Below, piece by piece: positions 17,717-28,301 of a stretch of DNA of 64,000 nucleotides. The DNA comes from Chrysiogenes arsenatis DSM 11915. GTDB taxonomy: Bacteria; Chrysiogenota; Chrysiogenetes; Chrysiogenales; Chrysiogenaceae. The position numbers and the translations under genes are program-made. The stretch lies in contig NZ_AWNK01000008.1 of NCBI RefSeq assembly GCF_000469585.1, positions 1 through 64,000 on the forward strand, read 5' to 3'. Every line of letters starts with the position of its first letter. The first letter of the stretch is position 1. The notes below the pieces were generated by a model. The model ran no database searches, was not told where the DNA came from, and worked only from the letters and a program-made list of their open reading frames with translations.

Positions 17717-20484
17717 GATTGCAATACTGCCGCACAGCGTGGGCAGAGTTCCACCTGCTGGGCACCGGTTTCTTCGGAATACATCCAACAACGGCTACAC
17801 TTTTCCCCTTTGGCATGAGTGACGGCGACACGCAGGCCGTTTTCCAGCGGCTCAGTGTTGAGTGCCGGATCAATGGCAATCTGCGAAATAATAAAGACAT
17901 CGCGTAACTCGGCCAGTGTAAACATCTGGAGAATTTCGTTCGTCGCCAGATCTTTGCCGCATAATGTAACCGCCGCCTCCAGCGAATGGCCGATGACTTT
18001 TTCTACCCGCGCGACTTCCAGCGCCTTCATTACATCGCCACGGATTTTCATCAGCTTTTCCCACTTCTGAATAAGCGCCTCGCCCCCCGCTACCGCAGGA
18101 GTGGCAGGAAAATCGAGCAGATGCACTGATGTCGCTTTCTGGTCGCCCGGCATAAATCCGTAAATTTCTTCGGCAGTAAAACACAGAATCGGAGCAAGGA
18201 GCCTTGTCATACTATCAAGCATCAGATAAAGGACGCTTTGCGCACTGCGCCGTTCGGGCGAATCGGCCTTGGAAGCGTAGAGACGGTCTTTAATAACATC
18301 AAGGTACTGCACTGAAAGATCGACACTGCACAGGTTATTGAAGGCGTGATAAATGACGTGGAATTCGTAGCGCGAATAGGCCGAAAGCACTTTCTTTTCG
18401 ACATTGATGTACCGTGCCAGCGCAAAACGGTCGAACTCCACCATCACTTCCGGTGCCACCAGATCCGTGGCAGGGTTAAAGTCGTAGAGATTCCCCAGCA
18501 TATAGCGAGCGGTATTGCGGATACGGCGGTACGATTCGGCGAGACGGTTCATGATTTCATCGGAAATGCGCAGATCGTCACGGTAATCTTCGGCAGCAAC
18601 CCAGAGGCGGAGGATATCGGCACCGAACTTTTTAATAATCTGATCCGGCGCAACCACGTTCCCAACCGATTTGGACATCTTGCGCCCCTTACCATCGAGC
18701 ACGAAGCCATGCGTCAGCACCGATTTGTACGGCGCCGCGCCGCGTGTTGCCACGGCGGTGAGCAGAGAAGAATGGAACCAACCGCGATGCTGGTCGCTCC
18801 CTTCAAGATATAAATCCGCCGGCCATCCTAAACCGCGCCGTTCCATAACCGCTGCATGACTCACACCAGAATCAAACCAGACATCAAGAATATCTTTTTC
18901 CTTGCGGAAGCTATCGTGACCGCAATGCGGGCAAGTGGTTCCATCTGCGATAAAATCGCTGGCCGGGCGGTCGTACCACGCATCAACCCCATCGGCTTCA
19001 ATCGCGGCAGCCGCTTTTTCAAACACCGTCATATCGCTGAGCGGCTCTTCGCACGAGGCGCAGTAGAGCACCGTAATCGGCACACCCCAGAGCCGCTGAC
19101 GCGACACGCACCAGTCGGGACGGTTGGCAATCATGTTATAAATCCGCTCCTGTCCCCAAGCTGGAATCCACTGCACGTGATCACGAATTTGCGAGAGGGC
19201 GTTTTTGCGTAAATCGCCTGTTTCCATAGAAATAAACCACTGTGGTGTGGCGCGGTAAATGACCGGATTTTTGCAGCGCCAGCAATGCGGATATGAGTGC
19301 TGCAATTTCGCGCTGCCCAGCAAATAGCCAAGCTCGCTCAGTTTTTCGATAATCAAAGGATTGGCTTTATTGATGTGCATCCCAGCAAAATGGAGCACAT
19401 CATTTTTCAGAATGCCGTGGTCATCAACCGGATTGTACGGCTCTAAGCCATACCGCATACCGGCAATATAATCTTCCATACCATGTCCTGGCGCGGTATG
19501 AACGGCTCCCGTACCGGCTTCCAGTGTGACGTGATCGCCAAGAAGAATCAACGAGGTGCGCTCAGCAAACGGATGATGGCACTCGCGTTTTTCCAACGCC
19601 GCTCCTGCAAAACGGGCAACCTCGCGGTATTCAGCAATGCCCCAAATTCCCATCAACTTTTCTACCAACTCTGCAGCGACGATGAGAATTCTGCCACCTA
19701 CTTCGATGGCGGCGTATTCCAGATCCGGATTCAGCGCCACACCGAGGTTAGCGGGCAGCGTCCACGGTGTTGTCGTCCAAATAACAATGGCGGTTGGGGT
19801 GTGCGCCGAGGAAGGAACAAGATCGGTAATGTCAGACGCAACGGGGAACGCCACGTAAATGGAGTGTGACGTGTGATCGTCGTACTCTACCTCAGCTTCG
19901 GCCAGCGCCGTCACGCAGTCAGGGCACCAGTAAATTGGCTTCAGCCCTTTATAAAGCGATCCATTGGCCATGAATTTCCCCAGTTCGCGCACAATATCGG
20001 CTTCGTACTGGTAGTTCATGGTGAGATAGGGGTTTTCCCATTCGCCCAAGATGCCGAGCCGCTTGAATTCCGTCCGCTGAATGTCGATAAACTTCGTGGC
20101 GTGTTCGCGGCACAGCTTCCGTTTTTCAGCGGGAGGCGTCTCATTTTTCTTCTTCCCCAGTGCCTTATCAACCCCAAGCTCAATCGGAAGCCCGTGGCAA
20201 TCCCAGCCCGGCACATACGGAACATGGAATCCTTCCATAGTTTTTTGGCGAATGATGATATCTTTCAGGGTTTTATTAAGAGCGTGGCCGATATGCGTGT
20301 TCCCGTTGGCGTAGGGCGGACCGTCGTGCAGCACAAAAGAGGGTTTGCCGGTGCGGTTCTTCAAAACCGAATTGTACAAATCAACCTGATCCCATTGTTC
20401 AAGAATCCCCGGCTCTTTGGCAGGCAAATTGCCGCGCATTTGAAAGTCGGTAACCGGAAGATTAAGCGTGTCTTTAAGTTCCAT
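17713..20484 (-). CDS. ileS: Isoleucyl-tRNA synthetase
   Basis: Class I synthetase, 923 residues, bacterial type. The HIGH motif is seen as GNTHIGHALN near residue 65, the KMSKS motif as GRKMSKSVGN, and the editing domain contains WTTTPWTLPANLGVAL. The C-terminal zinc site is present (CSRCWMY, then CPRC), which marks the IleS1 type sensitive to mupirocin in other species. The start MELKDTLNLPVTDF is standard, with AAGGAGCAC upstream. It is followed directly by lspA. Confidence 0.97.
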   Translation of the reverse strand: MELKDTLNLPVTDFQMRGNLPAKEPGILEQWDQVDLYNSVLKNRTGKPSFVLHDGPPYANGNTHIGHALNKTLKDIIIRQKTMEGFHVPYVPGWDCHGLPIELGVDKALGKKKNETPPAEKRKLCREHATKFIDIQRTEFKRLGILGEWENPYLTMNYQYEADIVRELGKFMANGSLYKGLKPIYWCPDCVTALAEAEVEYDDHTSHSIYVAFPVASDITDLVPSSAHTPTAIVIWTTTPWTLPANLGVALNPDLEYAAIEVGGRILIVAAELVEKLMGIWGIAEYREVARFAGAALEKRECHHPFAERTSLILLGDHVTLEAGTGAVHTAPGHGMEDYIAGMRYGLEPYNPVDDHGILKNDVLHFAGMHINKANPLIIEKLSELGYLLGSAKLQHSYPHCWRCKNPVIYRATPQWFISMETGDLRKNALSQIRDHVQWIPAWGQERIYNMIANRPDWCVSRQRLWGVPITVLYCASCEEPLSDMTVFEKAAAAIEADGVDAWYDRPASDFIADGTTCPHCGHDSFRKEKDILDVWFDSGVSHAAVMERRGLGWPADLYLEGSDQHRGWFHSSLLTAVATRGAAPYKSVLTHGFVLDGKGRKMSKSVGNVVAPDQIIKKFGADILRLWVAAEDYRDDLRISDEIMNRLAESYRRIRNTARYMLGNLYDFNPATDLVAPEVMVEFDRFALARYINVEKKVLSAYSRYEFHVIYHAFNNLCSVDLSVQYLDVIKDRLYASKADSPERRSAQSVLYLMLDSMTRLLAPILCFTAEEIYGFMPGDQKATSVHLLDFPATPAVAGGEALIQKWEKLMKIRGDVMKALEVARVEKVIGHSLEAAVTLCGKDLATNEILQMFTLAELRDVFIISQIAIDPALNTEPLENGLRVAVTHAKGEKCSRCWMYSEETGAQQVELCPRCAAVLQS

Positions 20485-20685
20485 GAAAGGCGTGCTCCTT
20501 TATGTATGCGGGTCGGCATATGAGTTTACTAGCATAGACAAAATTGAGTTCTTGAGTATAGAGAGGCTGACCCGTATTGACAACTACAGAATCGACAACG
20601 CATCACCCTAGCATGTCTCGACGGTAATCCCCCGAACAATGTCACACAAGACACTACCGCGCACGAATCGAATCGCCTTTGCCGC

Positions 20686-20715
20686 TTGCCCTCGAAATAC
20701 CTTTTTGCGTATAGT
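20686..20715 (+). promoter_or_regulatory. Candidate promoter of eno
   Basis: TTGCCC (20686-20691) and TATAGT (20710-20715) are separated by 18 bases, about 60 bases before the eno ATG. The rest of the 290-base gap 20485-20774 between ileS and eno shows no gene; small open frames there lack ribosome sites. Confidence 0.4.
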
Positions 20716-20753
20716 GCCACTGACTGTTGTATGGTTGAACAGTGTATTGATGA

Positions 20754-22058
<1,305 letters not shown>

Positions 22059-22069
22059 AACCTTGCGCA

Positions 22070-22097
22070 CCCCCTGCCGTTTGCAAACGGCGGGGGG
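22070..22097 (+). terminator. GC-rich hairpin after eno
   Basis: CCCCCTGCCGTT pairs with AACGGCGGGGGG across a TGCA loop, giving a 12-base stem with one G-T pair. There is no T-run after it, so it may be an attenuator or mRNA-stabilising element and not a true terminator. Confidence 0.45.
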
Positions 22098-22125
22098 GGG
22101 CTGTCGTAGTATTGGAGAGCACATC

Positions 22126-23736
22126 ATGGCAACATCGACACACTACCTCTTGAGTGATGAAAATGATTTCACCGCCACTATCACGACCACCTTCACCCCT
22201 TTTTTTCCTTTTGCACTCGCTGGAACAACGGAAATTCGTCACGACTATTTCGACACCTTTGATTGGCGTCTTTTTCGCGCTGGGTATTCGCTGTACGCCG
22301 AAAATTCGGCACAGGGCTTTCGTTTCACTCTGCAACGGCTGCAAGGCAAAGAGGTGGCCACAGCCATCTCTTCTGGAGTGGTTTTTCCACAATTTGCCAG
22401 CCAATTCCCCGCAGGAACACTTCAACGCAAACTGCAGAAAATCATTGCCAACCGTATTTTGCTTCCGCTTCTCTCTTTGCAGGGAACGGCGCAACAGTGG
22501 ACGATTGGCGAATGCACAAAACACCCGATCCAGCTTCATGCTATCCATGCGGCATGGCACCTCCCTTCGGCCAGCGAAACACCCGGAAACCCCTTTACGC
22601 TCCTTTCGCTTCACTGTCCCGCAGGAGCCAAAAAATCGTTTACGGAACAGGTTCGCGCACTTTTTGATAGCCTGCGCAATGCCACGGTTCTTCCCGAAAA
22701 TCTCCTCCTGAGCGGGCTGGAATGGTGCCAAGTGTCGGTGCAAAATATCTCGCCTGATATCACTTTCGGCAACGACCCGACCGCTCCAGCCTCCGCAATG
22801 GTCGTCCGCACCTTTCAACAACTGCAGCATGTCATGGTGCTGAATGAGCCGGGCATTGAGCAGGGATTGGATACCGAATTTTTACATGATTTTCGTGTGG
22901 CGCTCCGGCGTACCCGCTCACTGATAAAAGTATTTGCTGATCTCTTTCCACCAGACCAACTCGGCCAATTCAATCCTCAATGGCGCTGGCTGACGCGCCG
23001 CACAGGATTTTTACGCGATATCGACGTTTTCCTTGAAGCCTTTGAAACATATCGCCAAACGGTGCCATCGACACTTGCCGAAGAGCTTCTTCCCTTCCGT
23101 GCACTTCTGTGGCAGCGCCGTGATAAAGCGCACTCCATTCTGTGTCGCGCCCTGCGTTCACGCCGCTACCACACATTGATGGAGGGTTGGCGCACAATGC
23201 TGGCAGCACAAACACCTGAATCAGACGAAACCATCGCGGCGGTGAGCATTACTCGTCTTGAACAGAGCTACCGCCGTTTACGCCATAAAGGGAAGCTTTA
23301 CCATGCCGAACCAACGGCAACGTCACTTCACGCTCTACGCCTTGCTGGGAAAAAACTCCGTTACTTGCTGGAATTTACCCTGCCGGTGTATGGCCCGCAG
23401 CATCTAGCACCACTCGTGAAAGCACTCAAACAACTTCAAAATGGGTTGGGAGCACTGAACGACCTTGCCGTACACGAACGGCTCATCATTGCAACCGCGC
23501 GCCAGATGGAGCTTACCAGACAAGGAAATCGAACCACTTTTATGGCGTTAGGATATATCATGGCTACCCTCGATGGCCTGAATGCCGCAGAACGAGAGCG
23601 CATTGATACCCTCTGGAAAAAACTCGCCACGCGCGATGTCCATCGACAATTCCAGCTATTGCTGGCAGAATATAGCCCATCAACTGCCCCTGACTTTGTA
23701 CAGGAAACAACACCTTCGGAAGGATCTCATGGATAA
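22126..23736 (+). CDS. CHAD-domain protein with degenerate CYTH-like N-terminus
   Basis: Encodes 536 residues, soluble. The C-terminal half (about 225-500) is a CHAD domain, seen in FLHDFRVALRRTRSLIKVF and LHALRLAGKKLRYLLEF; such domains bind inorganic polyphosphate through conserved His and Arg/Lys. The N-terminal part has CYTH-like wording (YFDTFDWRLFRAGYSLYAE, then FRFTLQRL) but lacks the E-x-E-x-K motif at the start, so triphosphatase activity is unlikely. The ATG at 22126 follows GGAGAGCA; the open frame starts inside eno. The stop overlaps the TPR gene by eight bases, which argues for a joint role. Confidence 0.75.
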   Translation: MATSTHYLLSDENDFTATITTTFTPFFPFALAGTTEIRHDYFDTFDWRLFRAGYSLYAENSAQGFRFTLQRLQGKEVATAISSGVVFPQFASQFPAGTLQRKLQKIIANRILLPLLSLQGTAQQWTIGECTKHPIQLHAIHAAWHLPSASETPGNPFTLLSLHCPAGAKKSFTEQVRALFDSLRNATVLPENLLLSGLEWCQVSVQNISPDITFGNDPTAPASAMVVRTFQQLQHVMVLNEPGIEQGLDTEFLHDFRVALRRTRSLIKVFADLFPPDQLGQFNPQWRWLTRRTGFLRDIDVFLEAFETYRQTVPSTLAEELLPFRALLWQRRDKAHSILCRALRSRRYHTLMEGWRTMLAAQTPESDETIAAVSITRLEQSYRRLRHKGKLYHAEPTATSLHALRLAGKKLRYLLEFTLPVYGPQHLAPLVKALKQLQNGLGALNDLAVHERLIIATARQMELTRQGNRTTFMALGYIMATLDGLNAAERERIDTLWKKLATRDVHRQFQLLLAEYSPSTAPDFVQETTPSEGSHG

Positions 23737-24424
23737 ATTTACCGAAGCTTTGGAAGCGCTTCGACATGGCGACATCGAAAAAGCGCACCATATTTTTGAC
23801 GACCTTTTGCGTGAAGACCCAAACAACGAACCCGTTCTGCGCAACCTTGCCGGTATTTTCGCACGGATAGGCAAACAGCAGGAAGCCCTTCACTATTTCT
23901 TGCGCGCCCATGCTTTACGCCCCGACGACCCGTATCTCTGGGTTGGCATCGGACTGGCGTATGCCCAGCTCGGCGACCGAGAAAAGGCGATGGAATACCT
24001 ACAAAAAACAGAAAAAAATATCGTCCCTGAAGAGCTGCAACAGGTTGTTGCGACAACTCTGCTGCATCTGCTGGGTTCAACCGCCACGGCAGAACTGCAA
24101 GCTGACGCAATCACCCATATGACCAGTGCTTTGCTCCGTCTGGGAAAGCTTTCGCCACGCGAACTGCAACAGATTGCCCGCGATATGATTGCAATCGGCC
24201 AGCAAGGGATCGGCGTCAACGACACCGCACGGCGCTACCGCATTCCATCGCTGGAAGGGGATTTTAGCGGACTCGAAGCTCTCTGTTATCTCTACGTTTC
24301 CGTCCGCATGGCCTTTCCCGCGGTTGCCATCGGCCTTGATCTTTCAAAAGAATTTGAACTCGCCAAAGGGATGCTTTTTGCGCCGCCCGATCAGGCACAA
24401 CTCCCCGACGAACACGACCTCTAA
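23729..24424 (+). CDS. Tetratricopeptide repeat protein
   Basis: Encodes 231 residues, with no signal peptide or membrane segment. The first 110 residues form about three TPR units, for example ALEALRHGDIEKAHHIFDDL, NLAGIFARIGKQQEALHYF and GIGLAYAQLGDREKAMEYL. The C-terminal half is unrelated to TPR, and I do not recognise it. TPR proteins are scaffolds for protein contacts. It starts inside the end of the CHAD gene with GGAAGGATC as ribosome site, so CHAD and TPR proteins are probably made in a fixed ratio. Confidence 0.75.
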   Translation: MDKFTEALEALRHGDIEKAHHIFDDLLREDPNNEPVLRNLAGIFARIGKQQEALHYFLRAHALRPDDPYLWVGIGLAYAQLGDREKAMEYLQKTEKNIVPEELQQVVATTLLHLLGSTATAELQADAITHMTSALLRLGKLSPRELQQIARDMIAIGQQGIGVNDTARRYRIPSLEGDFSGLEALCYLYVSVRMAFPAVAIGLDLSKEFELAKGMLFAPPDQAQLPDEHDL

Positions 24425-24456
24425 CCGCCATCAATTGAGACTTTCAGGAGTTTAGC

Positions 24457-26235
24457 ATGACCGCATCACCTCAGGGAGCCAACTGGAATCTGAACGACCT
24501 TTACCTTGCGCCGGACGATCCCGCCGTCGCCCGTGACGAAGCCGACGTAAAAACCCAAGCCACCCGACTGCGTGAACGCTATCGCGGCACCATCGCCACG
24601 CTGACTCCAGAGCAGCTTTGGGAATGTTTACAGCAGATAGAAAACGTGAATATGACGTTAGGGCGTTTAGGTGCGTACGCGTTTCTCCGCTTCTCCGTGG
24701 CGACGGGCGACGAAAAGCGCTCGGCATTCATGGCGCGCATCAACGAATTGTCAACTGCCGTTACCAACGACCTGCTCTTTTTCGAACTCGAATGGGCTGC
24801 CCTTGATGACGAAACGGCACACGGCTTCCTAGCGCAATCCGAACACTTGCGTCATTATCAAGCCTTTTTGGGACGCATCCGTACCTATCGCCAACACCTG
24901 CTCAGCGAGCCAGAAGAAAGAGTTGCCGCTAAACTTGCCATCACCGGGTCACAGTCTTTCAATAAGTTATTTGAAAAAATTCAGGCCAAAATGACCTACG
25001 GTGCGGAAAACAAAAGTCAGGAGGAAGCACTCAGCGGACTCTATGCGCCAGAACGCGAAGTGCGTCAGGCATCGCAAGAGATGTTTACTGCCGGATTGCA
25101 AAGCAACTTACATATCATGACCCATATTTACAATGCGATGGCGACCGAAAAAATGGTCATCGATGAAATGCGCCAGTATCCCCATTGGTTGCGCTACCGC
25201 AATCTGAGTAATGAACTGGAAGATGAGGCTGTCGAATCGCTGGTCAGTGCTATCACCAGCCGCTACGACATTGTTGCCAACTACTACACACTCAAGCGTC
25301 ACATTCTGGGTGGCGAAACCCTCTATGACTATGACCGTTACGCACCGATCAGCACAACCACGCCAACCTACGACTGGGACTATGCTGTCCAAGCCGTCTG
25401 CGAAGCCTTTGCCAGTTTTTCTCCCCGTTTAGCGGGTATTGCGCAAGAATTCTTCGACAAAAACTGGATCGATTCCAAAGCTGTGCCCGGCAAACGGAGT
25501 GGCGCCTACGCCCATCCGGTCACACCGGACACGCATCCCTACCTTTTTAGCAATTTTACGGGTCGTTTGCGCGATATTGAAACGCTTGCCCATGAAATGG
25601 GGCATGGCGTGCACCAATACCTTGCGCGCAAACAAGGGTATTTTGGTTCTAACACGCCGTTGGTGCTGGCCGAAACTGCGTCTGTCTTTGCGGAAATGGT
25701 GCTCTTCAAACGCGAGTATGCCAAGTTAAGCGATCCACGCCAAAAGCTCGGTATTGTGTGCGGCAAATTGGAATCCATGATTGCAACAGTATTCCGCCAA
25801 ACCGCGATGAATCGCTTTGAGCATGAACTCCATACCGCGCGGCGCGCTTCGGGCGAACTCTCATCCGAAACGATTTCCGACCTTTGGTACCAAACGCAGC
25901 AAGCCATGTTTGGCGAGAGTGTTACCTTAACCGATAACTACCGTATCTGGTGGTCGTATATTCCACATTTCCTGAATGCTCCGGGCTATGTCTACTCCTA
26001 TGCCTTTGGCGAACTGCTGGTTCTGGCACTCTATGGCCGCTATCAACAGGTAGGCGAACCGTTTATTGACGACTACATCGCATTACTGGAATGCGGAGGA
26101 ACACTCCCACCTGCCGTCGCCCTGCGCCGCATTGGAATCGACATTGACGATCCTGCGTTCTGGCAACAGGGACTTGCCGCGATTGAAGAGCTTGTCAATG
26201 AAGCGTGGGTGTTATATAAGGGGCTCGCTGAATAG
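24457..26235 (+). CDS. pepF: Oligoendopeptidase F (M3 family metallopeptidase)
   Basis: Zinc peptidase that cleaves short peptides in the cytoplasm, 592 residues, as usual for the family. The zinc motif HEMGH is at residues 379-383, with the third ligand glutamate expected in LAETASVFAEM about 25 residues later. The start NWNLNDLYLAPDDP and end VNEAWVLYKGL are typical. AGGAG precedes the ATG. It follows the TPR gene by 32 bases and may be the last gene of the unit that begins at the CHAD gene. Confidence 0.93.
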   Translation: MTASPQGANWNLNDLYLAPDDPAVARDEADVKTQATRLRERYRGTIATLTPEQLWECLQQIENVNMTLGRLGAYAFLRFSVATGDEKRSAFMARINELSTAVTNDLLFFELEWAALDDETAHGFLAQSEHLRHYQAFLGRIRTYRQHLLSEPEERVAAKLAITGSQSFNKLFEKIQAKMTYGAENKSQEEALSGLYAPEREVRQASQEMFTAGLQSNLHIMTHIYNAMATEKMVIDEMRQYPHWLRYRNLSNELEDEAVESLVSAITSRYDIVANYYTLKRHILGGETLYDYDRYAPISTTTPTYDWDYAVQAVCEAFASFSPRLAGIAQEFFDKNWIDSKAVPGKRSGAYAHPVTPDTHPYLFSNFTGRLRDIETLAHEMGHGVHQYLARKQGYFGSNTPLVLAETASVFAEMVLFKREYAKLSDPRQKLGIVCGKLESMIATVFRQTAMNRFEHELHTARRASGELSSETISDLWYQTQQAMFGESVTLTDNYRIWWSYIPHFLNAPGYVYSYAFGELLVLALYGRYQQVGEPFIDDYIALLECGGTLPPAVALRRIGIDIDDPAFWQQGLAAIEELVNEAWVLYKGLAE

Positions 26236-26302
26236 TTTACGGCACGACTCCGAATTCACGCATATATTCACAGCTCGATAGAAATGTAAGGAGCGCATTT
26301 TC

Positions 26303-26764
26303 ATGAAAACAATTGAAGGAAACCTGATCGCGCAAAATATCCGCGTCGCTATTGTGGCCTCTCGCTTCAACTCTTTTATTACTCAAAGCCTTATTGGTGG
26401 TGCAATTGATTTCTTGGAGCGTCATGGTCACGATACCCAAACGACCGAAGTTGTCTGGGTTCCAGGAGCCTTTGAAATTCCATTAGCCGCTCAAAAGCTT
26501 GCCGCCACAGGGCGCTACGAAGGGATCATCTGCCTTGGCGCCGTGATTCGCGGTGGGACACCACACTTTGACTATGTAGCGTCGGAAGTGACCAAAGGGA
26601 TTGCCCACGTTTCACTCCAACATGGTATTCCCGTCGCATTCGGCGTGCTGACTACCGACAGCATTGAGCAAGCCATCGAACGTGCCGGAACGAAGGCTGG
26701 CAATAAAGGTGCTGATGCTGCCTCTTCGGTCGTCGAAATGATCAATTTACTCGCCCAGATCTAG
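26303..26764 (+). CDS. ribH: 6,7-dimethyl-8-ribityllumazine synthase
   Basis: Penultimate enzyme of riboflavin synthesis; it condenses the ribityl pyrimidinedione with 3,4-dihydroxy-2-butanone 4-phosphate. Encodes 153 residues. Visible marks are [44 protein letters not shown] with the catalytic histidine, and [12 protein letters not shown], followed by [15 protein letters not shown] lies nine bases before the ATG. The order ribH-nusB is very common in bacteria and is kept here. Confidence 0.97.
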   Translation: MKTIEGNLIAQNIRVAIVASRFNSFITQSLIGGAIDFLERHGHDTQTTEVVWVPGAFEIPLAAQKLAATGRYEGIICLGAVIRGGTPHFDYVASEVTKGIAHVSLQHGIPVAFGVLTTDSIEQAIERAGTKAGNKGADAASSVVEMINLLAQI

Positions 26765-26781
26765 TTTCTGAAGGATATAGT

Positions 26782-27183
26782 TTGCCATTAACTCGCCGCA
26801 CCCAGCGCGAAAGCGCCTTAAAGATACACTATGCTTTGATACAGACCATCGGCACCTATCGCGAAGACACGATGGAGCTGACGGCCAACCAGTACCATCT
26901 TGAGTTAACTGATTTTGTACGGCAATTAGTCAAGGTTTCCTGTGAACGGCACGATGAGCTGAAAACAGTGGTATGGTCGCTGGCGAAAGATCCGGAAATG
27001 ATCGCCGGACTTGATTTATTGATTATGATTCAGGGGATGTGCGAACTGGAACTCGAACATTCTCCCCCGAAAACGATCATAAACGAGTATATTGAACTGG
27101 CAAAACTCTACGGCGCGGATAACGCGTTTAAGTTTGTCAACGTCATACTCAACGCGTTTAAAGATCGCGCACCACATGACTGA
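26782..27183 (+). CDS. nusB: Transcription antitermination protein NusB
   Basis: All-helical RNA-binding protein, 133 residues, that with NusE (S10) binds boxA to keep RNA polymerase elongating on rRNA operons. The start RRTQRESALKIHYAL and end IINEYIELAKLYGADNAFKFVNVIL match NusB. It begins with TTG at 26782 behind GAAGGATATAG; no ATG is close. A weak start codon would keep expression below that of ribH. It overlaps the next small gene by eight bases. Confidence 0.9.
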   Translation: MPLTRRTQRESALKIHYALIQTIGTYREDTMELTANQYHLELTDFVRQLVKVSCERHDELKTVVWSLAKDPEMIAGLDLLIMIQGMCELELEHSPPKTIINEYIELAKLYGADNAFKFVNVILNAFKDRAPHD

Positions 27184-27415
27184 AAAAATTTACCGCTGTC
27201 GCCTCCATTCACCGGAAATAATCTACGTGAATAACATTCTCGAAGGGCATGAAGGGCTTGGTATTATCCACACGACAGATGAAAAAACCGGAAGTGTCGT
27301 TTTTTACACCACTTCAGACACAGAACACGAACTGGCAGCACTGTTGCAATCACTCCAAGCTGAAGGGGTTGACATCGAACTTTTAGACGTTTTAGAACAG
27401 TCAACGCTGCTGTAA
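27176..27415 (+). CDS. DUF4911 family protein
   Basis: Encodes 79 residues. It matches the DUF4911 pattern as I know it: a start such as YRCRLHSPEIIYVNNILEG, then GLGIIHTTDEKTG and a C-terminal HELAALLQSLQAEG. The fold resembles small ACT-like alpha/beta sensors, but no function is established. The ATG at 27176 overlaps the nusB stop (ATGACTGA), so the two are translationally coupled. The family is often found near nusB or tRNA-related genes. Confidence 0.65.
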   Translation: MTEKIYRCRLHSPEIIYVNNILEGHEGLGIIHTTDEKTGSVVFYTTSDTEHELAALLQSLQAEGVDIELLDVLEQSTLL

Positions 27416-27433
27416 AGCAGGAAGGGTACTCCC

Positions 27434-27787
27434 ATGGAACCGTTAGAAAAACAAAAGCTCCATAAACTGCTACGCGACATTATCGGATCAGTGAACTCCA
27501 TCCAATCCCATCACCGCCAAGAGATGGAACGAATTGATAAAAAAATAGAAATTATTATGTTCATTTTGCGCCAACTCGGTGGCTCGGAACGGGTCGAGCG
27601 GATGGTGCGCGATGCAAAATTCCAACTCGGGGAATTCAACCTTGGCTCCGCCTTTCACACGGAAATGGAACGTGAATTTCAACGTCTTGAGCGTTGGGTG
27701 AACGATGTCTGCGTCCTTGAAGGGATATATCAGACTGATGCTCAATCGTCCGACGATGGGAATTCCAACTCCCCTAAAGGAGAATGA
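27434..27787 (+). CDS. Hypothetical helical protein
   Basis: Encodes 117 residues, highly charged and probably alpha-helical; I do not recognise a family. The N-terminal 40 residues (KLHKLLRDIIGSVNSIQSHH, then RQEMERIDKKIEI) could form a coiled coil. The C-terminal 20 residues are rich in Ser, Asp and Asn and look disordered. GGAAGGGTACTCCC precedes the ATG. It sits between DUF4911 and DUF456 genes, with gaps of 18 and 4 bases, so it is an operon member. Confidence 0.6.
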   Translation: MEPLEKQKLHKLLRDIIGSVNSIQSHHRQEMERIDKKIEIIMFILRQLGGSERVERMVRDAKFQLGEFNLGSAFHTEMEREFQRLERWVNDVCVLEGIYQTDAQSSDDGNSNSPKGE

Positions 27788-27791
27788 CCCT

Positions 27792-28298
27792 GTGCTACTG
27801 ATCGGGCAGCTTTTTGTCGTTCTCCTGCTTTTGCTTTGTGTCGCCATACTCATCATCGGGCTTCCCGGTGATGTTTTTTTGTTTGGAATCATGGTGATCT
27901 ATGCGCTCAGCACGGGAATGGAAACGGTAACATGGAGCAATCTAATCGTACTCGCGTTGGCAGCAGCCGTATCGCAAGGTGGTGAATTTTGGCTTGGATA
28001 CCGTGTAACGGAAAAAAGCGGGGCGAGTAAAGGGGCGAATATTGCGTCCATCATCCTTGCTATTCTTCTGGGCATTGTGTTTGCGCCGCTCTTTTTTGGC
28101 CTTGGCGCACTTCTCGGCGCTCTTTTGGGCGCGTGGCTCGGCGCGTTCGGCTATGAATTTTTCACGACACGAGATATCCGCCAGAGCCTCCGTTCGGGAT
28201 ATGGCGCGTTGACGGGTAAAGTGCTCGGTTTTACACTGAAAATTGGCATCACTGTTTTTATGCTGGTGTATTCAATACAAAATATATTCTGGAGTTAG
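27792..28298 (+). CDS. DUF456 membrane protein
   Basis: Encodes 168 residues, mostly hydrophobic, with about four to five transmembrane segments. The signature GLPGDVFLFGIMVIYAL and the glycine-rich repeat LGALLGALLGAWLGAFGYE are typical of DUF456. No function is known. I chose GTG 27792, behind AAAGGAGAAT; the open frame extends upstream inside the previous gene. It ends three bases before the speA start. Confidence 0.75.
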   Translation: MLLIGQLFVVLLLLLCVAILIIGLPGDVFLFGIMVIYALSTGMETVTWSNLIVLALAAAVSQGGEFWLGYRVTEKSGASKGANIASIILAILLGIVFAPLFFGLGALLGALLGAWLGAFGYEFFTTRDIRQSLRSGYGALTGKVLGFTLKIGITVFMLVYSIQNIFWS

Positions 28299-28301
28299 CC
28301 T

